From Bacteroides sp. (GTDB lineage Bacteria; Bacteroidota; Bacteroidia; Bacteroidales; Muribaculaceae), in contig JAAVDM010000034.1 of assembly GCA_014801815.1 (NCBI GenBank), positions 98,591-162,590 of the forward strand: a DNA stretch of 64,000 bases, given 5' to 3'. The translations under genes were made by a program, and so were the position numbers. Positions 61,337-64,000 of this stretch are shown here, piece by piece (position 1 is the stretch's first letter; each line of letters opens with the position of its first letter). Under the pieces are notes generated by a model. The model was not told where the DNA came from and searched no databases. It worked only from the letters and a program-made list of their open reading frames with translations.

Positions 61337-61494
61337 CTGGCCGGCAGTTCTTCGACCTTGTGTCCCGGCTGCGAGCCTGCCAGAAGGAATACTTCCGGAC
61401 ACGCGACAAGACGGTGCTCTCTCAGGCCAAGGAGCTTGAGAGAGCGGTGGACACCGAGATAGAGAGAGTTAATAAAATAATAAATTCAAAATAA
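61333..61494 (+). CDS. Small phage protein, 53 residues
   Basis: Starts with the ATG in the ATGA overlap and reads MTGRQFFDLVSRLRACQKEY, then RTRDKTVLSQAKELERAVD and a helical end. The pattern FFxLVxxLRxxQKxYFxTR with LExxVDxEI recurs in Bacteroidales phage genomes as far as I remember. It is helical and charged, with unknown function. Its stop overlaps the next ATG by one base (TAATG). Confidence 0.55.
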   Translation: MTGRQFFDLVSRLRACQKEYFRTRDKTVLSQAKELERAVDTEIERVNKIINSK

Positions 61495-61844
61495 TGACTG
61501 AAGCAGAAAGAAATAATATAGAAAGTGCTTTGGAACAGCTACATGTGTTAACTCCTTTGGATTTTTATGATTTGGCGGAGATATGTGTGCTGAAAGAAAT
61601 AGCCATTGTACTTAAACTGTTAAGTGACAGGCTCCATGACATTGATATGAACTGGTGTCTCAGAGAATCGACTGCAAGAGCTGATAAAATGAAAGCTATG
61701 CTTGCGGGTATTGAAATAGAATATCACGGGGATCCCTGCGGTCCACTGGGTGCACGTGGGTCAGGGCAGCTGGAACATATTTATAAGGCGCTCAGAAATT
61801 GTGCTGCCGAACTTAACAGCCTGCTTGATGGAAAAGTGGATTGA
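61494..61844 (+). CDS. Hypothetical phage protein, helical
   Basis: A 116-residue protein (starting MTEAERNNIESALEQLHVLT). Helical throughout, without a recognised family. A Gly/Pro-containing segment at about 80-92 (HGDPCGPLGARGSG) separates two helical parts. It is translated in the chain of overlapping genes and overlaps the next one by 17 bp. Confidence 0.55.
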   Translation: MTEAERNNIESALEQLHVLTPLDFYDLAEICVLKEIAIVLKLLSDRLHDIDMNWCLRESTARADKMKAMLAGIEIEYHGDPCGPLGARGSGQLEHIYKALRNCAAELNSLLDGKVD

Positions 61845-62118
61845 CCTGTTAATTTTTCCCGGCTTTGCTGTTCTGCTGCTTCTTATGATAGGTTGGCTTC
61901 TGACGGCTTATTTAGACTCTAAGGCTGACCAATTCTATGATGAGGGTTATAAAGCCGGTAAAATGGCAGAAAGACAACGTGCTCTTAATAGGAGAGTGAT
62001 GGAAGTCCGTAAAAGAGCTGATAGGATAGCGAGAGAAGTAAATAACCTGAAAAGAATTGGTGAAAGAGCTGACGGATTACGCGATACTATGCAGAAACTT
62101 AGTGAATTAAAGAAATAG
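61828..62118 (+). CDS. Single-pass membrane protein with coiled coil
   Basis: A 96-residue protein starting MEKWIDLLIFPGFAVLLLLM. One membrane segment (about 6-27) is followed by a charged helix (about 40-95) with coiled-coil character. The start at 61828 is chosen because a longer frame would overlap most of the previous gene with no hydrophobic start. Its layout resembles small i-spanin-like or holin-associated proteins, but position in the early region argues against lysis. Unknown function. Confidence 0.55.
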   Translation: MEKWIDLLIFPGFAVLLLLMIGWLLTAYLDSKADQFYDEGYKAGKMAERQRALNRRVMEVRKRADRIAREVNNLKRIGERADGLRDTMQKLSELKK

Positions 62119-62125
62119 CTTCTTT

Positions 62126-62578
62126 ATGACCAATAATAACAATAAGGGAGCAGATATGATGACAGAGATAGCTGTGCCGGCGGCTGATGAGGTAGATACT
62201 GATGAGGTTGACGGTTGGTTACAATCGGAGCGTGAACGCCGTCCGAAGGATTTTGAGGCCCTGCGGGAGATGCGTGAGCTTGAGGCGTCGGTGTCGTCCC
62301 GGCTGGTGACTGTGTATGTCGATGCTTATACCATAGTCAGTGCTCTGCCTCAGACTCTGACGGAACATCTCAAAGGTTTGGGCATGTCAAAGACACGTAT
62401 AGACACCTGTATCAAGACGGCCGAACAGGAGCGCGACAGGGGACTGCATGACCGTATCGCGCAGCTTTGGCAGGCGGGACACAGTACGGCCGAAATCTCC
62501 GGCATGACCGGCAGATCGGTTACGACCGTCTGCCGAGTGTTGAATAAGAGAGGACTCAGAAAGAGGCAGGATAATTAA
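62126..62578 (+). CDS. Phage protein with C-terminal helix-turn-helix
   Basis: A 150-residue protein. The last 40 residues, LHDRIAQLWQAGHSTAEISGMTGRSVTTVCRVLNKRGL, form a resolvase/sigma-like helix-turn-helix. The first 60 residues are acidic; the middle resembles a helical adaptor. Possible transcription regulator of the later phage genes. It ends the chain of small early genes, before a strong terminator. Confidence 0.65.
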   Translation: MTNNNNKGADMMTEIAVPAADEVDTDEVDGWLQSERERRPKDFEALREMRELEASVSSRLVTVYVDAYTIVSALPQTLTEHLKGLGMSKTRIDTCIKTAEQERDRGLHDRIAQLWQAGHSTAEISGMTGRSVTTVCRVLNKRGLRKRQDN

Positions 62579-62590
62579 GAAATTCTGACT

Positions 62591-62636
62591 AAAAAGAGAT
62601 TTCGGAAGGTCTCAGACCGTTCGGAAATCTCTTTTT
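62591..62636. terminator. Terminator between early genes and hicAB
   Basis: AAAAAGAGATTTC and GAAATCTCTTTTT (13 bp, perfect) surround an inner GGTCTCAGACC-like fold. The A and T flanks allow use from both sides, serving the convergent hicB gene too. Confidence 0.85.
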
Positions 62637-62664
62637 ACTTCTTTATTAAAGATAAACCTATCTC

Positions 62665-63006
62665 TTAATGAGCAAGCCGGAGCTCGTTCTTTATGGATCT
62701 GATTACAAAATCATTGATTGTAGTGCCTATTGAGGCGGCTGTCTCAGCTATGTCCTCATGAAGCTCCGAGGGCATACGAAGGACCAGTCTGCCGCTGTAA
62801 GGCTTGGCAGGCTCGATACCGCGCTCCCGACAACTCTCAAGATAATCATCAACAGCCTGCTCAAAATCCTTCTTTATTTCCTCGATAGAATTTCCTTCGT
62901 AGGAGATAAGAGTGCCTTTCAGACCGAGGACTTTCCCAAATAAACAATTATCTTCAGGGCTGTATTCAACTGTTCCGGAATAGCCCTTATACTTTAACTT
63001 TCCCAT
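62665..63006 (-). CDS. hicB: HicB antitoxin
   Basis: A 113-residue HicB: N-terminal degraded RNase-H-like fold (YKGYSGTVEYSPEDNCLFGKVLGLKGTLISYEGNSIEEIKKDFEQAVDDYL) and C-terminal ribbon-helix-helix (YSGRLVLRMPSELHEDIAETAASIGTTINDFVIRSI) for DNA binding. It neutralises HicA and represses the operon. The order toxin then antitoxin on the minus strand is typical for HicAB. It starts 3 bp after the hicA stop. Confidence 0.9.
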   Translation of the reverse strand: MGKLKYKGYSGTVEYSPEDNCLFGKVLGLKGTLISYEGNSIEEIKKDFEQAVDDYLESCRERGIEPAKPYSGRLVLRMPSELHEDIAETAASIGTTINDFVIRSIKNELRLAH

Positions 63007-63009
63007 GAT

Positions 63010-63261
63010 CTAAATCAATTTTAACTGTTTAAGAAATTCGATTAACTGCTTAACCTGATAACTCTTTAGTTCTCCGTTTGGATGAGGTTTATGCAGTAAA
63101 ATAGAGTCTTTATCTTTAATAAATTCAACTCTTGACCCGAAGGTCCTTCCTTTATTTCTCTCTTCAAAACCAAATCGTATTAACAATGTCTTAGCCTCAT
63201 CATAATGATAATCTTTTGGTTTACTGAGGAGTCGAGCTATTGCTTTTTCATCTTTTCCCAT
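63010..63261 (-). CDS. hicA: HicA mRNA interferase toxin
   Basis: An 83-residue HicA toxin with a dsRBD-like fold. Family features are LLSKPKDYHYDEAKTLLIRFGFEE, GSRVEF and SILLHKPHPNGELKSYQVKQL, where His57 or His60 is the likely active residue. HicA cleaves mRNA when HicB is absent. It stabilises the prophage or acts as a defence. The pair is inverted relative to the phage operon and has its own promoter and operator. Confidence 0.88.
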   Translation of the reverse strand: MGKDEKAIARLLSKPKDYHYDEAKTLLIRFGFEERNKGRTFGSRVEFIKDKDSILLHKPHPNGELKSYQVKQLIEFLKQLKLI

Positions 63262-63294
63262 GAATTAGTAATTTAATATGTTTTAATTAAATTA

Positions 63295-63316
63295 CAAAGA
63301 TACTAATTTTAGTATC
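63295..63316 (-). promoter_or_regulatory. hicAB promoter with overlapping operator
   Basis: The -7 box TATCTTTG on the minus strand (63295-63302) overlaps the palindrome GATACTAA-TT-TTAGTATC (63299-63316). HicB binding there would block transcription. The box is 34 bp before the hicA ATG. Confidence 0.7.
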
Positions 63317-63364
63317 ATAACGAAAATTTTGAAGAAAAGTTTTAAGCACTTTATGTGGTTATGC

Positions 63365-63395
63365 TTGCAGAATCGAGCTGTAATTGCTAACTTTG
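63365..63395 (+). promoter_or_regulatory. Promoter for the RHH/HNH phage genes
   Basis: TTG (63365-63367), 20 bp, then TAACTTTG (63388-63395), giving a 52-nt leader to the ATG at 63454. Divergent from hicAB. Confidence 0.65.
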
Positions 63396-63453
63396 AGGGT
63401 GGATATTAAGCCTCTCGCGGTGAGGGGATAGGGATTAACTATACGGTTGGATT

Positions 63454-63717
63454 ATGGCTAAAAAACGGCTTAGTGTAACGGTCAGCGGGGAGGTACACTC
63501 CCGGCTGACCGTGCTTGCTCACAGGTGCGGGTTCCGGGGAGTCCCGGCTATGGTGTCGGCCCTGTTGAGGTTGACTGTCGAGCCTCACAGGACAGCTGCC
63601 AGCGAGCAGGAGCAGGAGGCTGCGGAGGAGGATAGTGTGGCTGCGATATTTTCGGCTTTGGCTGAGGCAGAGCGGTCGCGGGTTGATGCGGGTTACAGAC
63701 TCAGGACACGTATATAG
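63454..63717 (+). CDS. Ribbon-helix-helix-like phage protein
   Basis: An 87-residue basic protein: MAKKRLSVTVSGEVHSRLTV, then LAHRCGFRGVPAMVSALLRL. A beta strand followed by two helices with this pattern is the ribbon-helix-helix fold of small repressors. The rest is acidic, Glu/Ala-rich. It leads into the HNH gene, whose start is 3 bp after its stop, and could regulate the packaging operon. Confidence 0.6.
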   Translation: MAKKRLSVTVSGEVHSRLTVLAHRCGFRGVPAMVSALLRLTVEPHRTAASEQEQEAAEEDSVAAIFSALAEAERSRVDAGYRLRTRI

Positions 63718-63719
63718 GT

Positions 63720-64000
63720 ATGGCACGCGACAGGGAGTACATACGTCTTATCAACACGCGGCGCTGGCAGGCTCTGCGGCTGTCGGTGCTTGAGCGTGAG
63801 CCTCTGTGCAGGCGCTGCGCACAGGCAGGCCGTGTACGCCAGGCACGTGAGGTGCACCATGTGCAGCCTATACAGACAGGTGTGACACTTCAGGAGCGTG
63901 AGCGCCTGGCATACGACCCGGCTAATCTCATGCCTCTGTGTTCGGAGTGTCATCAGAGCGAGCATGAGCGCCTCGGCAGCAAGGGTAAGGCGGAGCAGAC
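63720..64000 (+). CDS. HNH endonuclease, C-terminus off window
   Basis: Partial gene, 93 codons visible. The HNH site is REVHHVQPI followed by NLMPLCSECHQSEHERLG, with Cys pairs CRRC and CSEC for zinc. Such HNH endonucleases sit at the start of the packaging module of many siphovirus-type phages, just before the small and large terminase, and assist DNA cutting during packaging. The ATG at 63720 follows the previous stop by 2 bp. Confidence 0.88.
   Translation, partial: MARDREYIRLINTRRWQALRLSVLEREPLCRRCAQAGRVRQAREVHHVQPIQTGVTLQERERLAYDPANLMPLCSECHQSEHERLGSKGKAEQ

Larger units (their letters stand above)
51300..64000. mobile_element. Temperate phage (prophage), left end to beyond window
   Basis: The block holds, in order, an integrase at the end, a minus-strand lysogeny region closed by an XRE repressor, divergent plus-strand early genes, DUF4494 and replication genes, many short overlapping ORFs and an HNH endonuclease that usually precedes the terminase genes. 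The left boundary is uncertain and lies between the host permease (51172) and the repeat sites at 51691. The right end is outside the window, so no attL/attR pair could be compared. Codon style and AT content change at about 53.1 kb. Confidence 0.85.

Noticed and set aside
61828..62118. Spanin or holin call for the single-pass protein
   Set aside because: It lies in the early gene chain without an adjacent endolysin, and one membrane segment plus coiled coil is not specific.
1..64000. CRISPR array
   Set aside because: No regularly spaced identical repeats of 25-40 bp were seen. The repeats present are dispersed or in coding sequence.

Overview
The window looks like the chromosome of a gut Bacteroidales bacterium, most likely Muribaculaceae, with a temperate phage integrated at its right end. 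Support for the taxon: promoters of the Bacteroidetes type (TTTG, about 20 bp, TAnnTTTG); families typical of the phylum (DUF4835, DUF4922, DUF5606, long NusB, etfB-etfA-acyl-CoA dehydrogenase, nusB-yajC-ybbR-coaE); and protein sequences close to those of Bacteroides and its relatives. No rRNA, tRNA or CRISPR array was seen.

Layout of the host part (1 to about 51.3 kb). The left edge holds a very large DUF4132 (MolR-like) gene that runs off the window, preceded by a small protein with its own strong promoter. A six-gene minus-strand operon (14785 to 5403) has one clear promoter at 14922-14953. It encodes a secreted split amidase with a golvesin-like insert, a glycosyltransferase with an Asp-rich tail, a HIT-like DUF4922 protein, an AmpG-type permease, an FHS sugar permease and a PfkB kinase. 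I read it as a murein-fragment release and recycling cluster. Housekeeping genes follow: lepA, class I fumarase, nhaA, a peroxiredoxin, a PHP phosphatase, cstA, etfBA plus acyl-CoA dehydrogenase, carbonic anhydrase, rpsF-rpsR-rplI, dnaN-exonuclease-coaBC-DUF4835-recN, rlmB, nusB-yajC-ybbR-coaE-DUF5606, a CDF metal exporter, htpG and a LolC/E-type permease. A 1335-residue AlbA_2/Schlafen-like protein at 19692-23699 is the least understood host gene.

The prophage (about 51.3 kb to beyond 64 kb) starts with a recombination region carrying repeated TGACACAC sites and a tyrosine integrase. Next come an orphan Phd/YefM antitoxin, an AT-rich region, and a minus-strand lysogeny/accessory block: small membrane proteins, a DUF2335 plus STAS-like DUF4325 cassette flanked by two related small proteins, a HIRAN protein, and an XRE repressor with a leucine zipper. 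A palindromic operator separates the repressor from the plus-strand early genes: small regulators, DUF3853, DUF4494, a replication protein and many short overlapping ORFs. Two minus-strand insertions break the early region, a gluzincin-like metallopeptidase and a HicAB toxin-antitoxin pair. The window ends in an HNH endonuclease, where packaging genes normally begin.

Two interspersed repeat families link the parts. One is a palindromic element of up to 194 bp ending in AAGTAGCTCTTAAAAATTAA (five copies, one reduced to a perfect 54-bp palindrome). The other is a short GAGACAAAAGGCT hairpin element found in front of minus-strand genes in both host and phage DNA. The most unexpected observations are the internal duplication in NusB, the phage DUF2335/STAS cassette and the palindromic repeat family.
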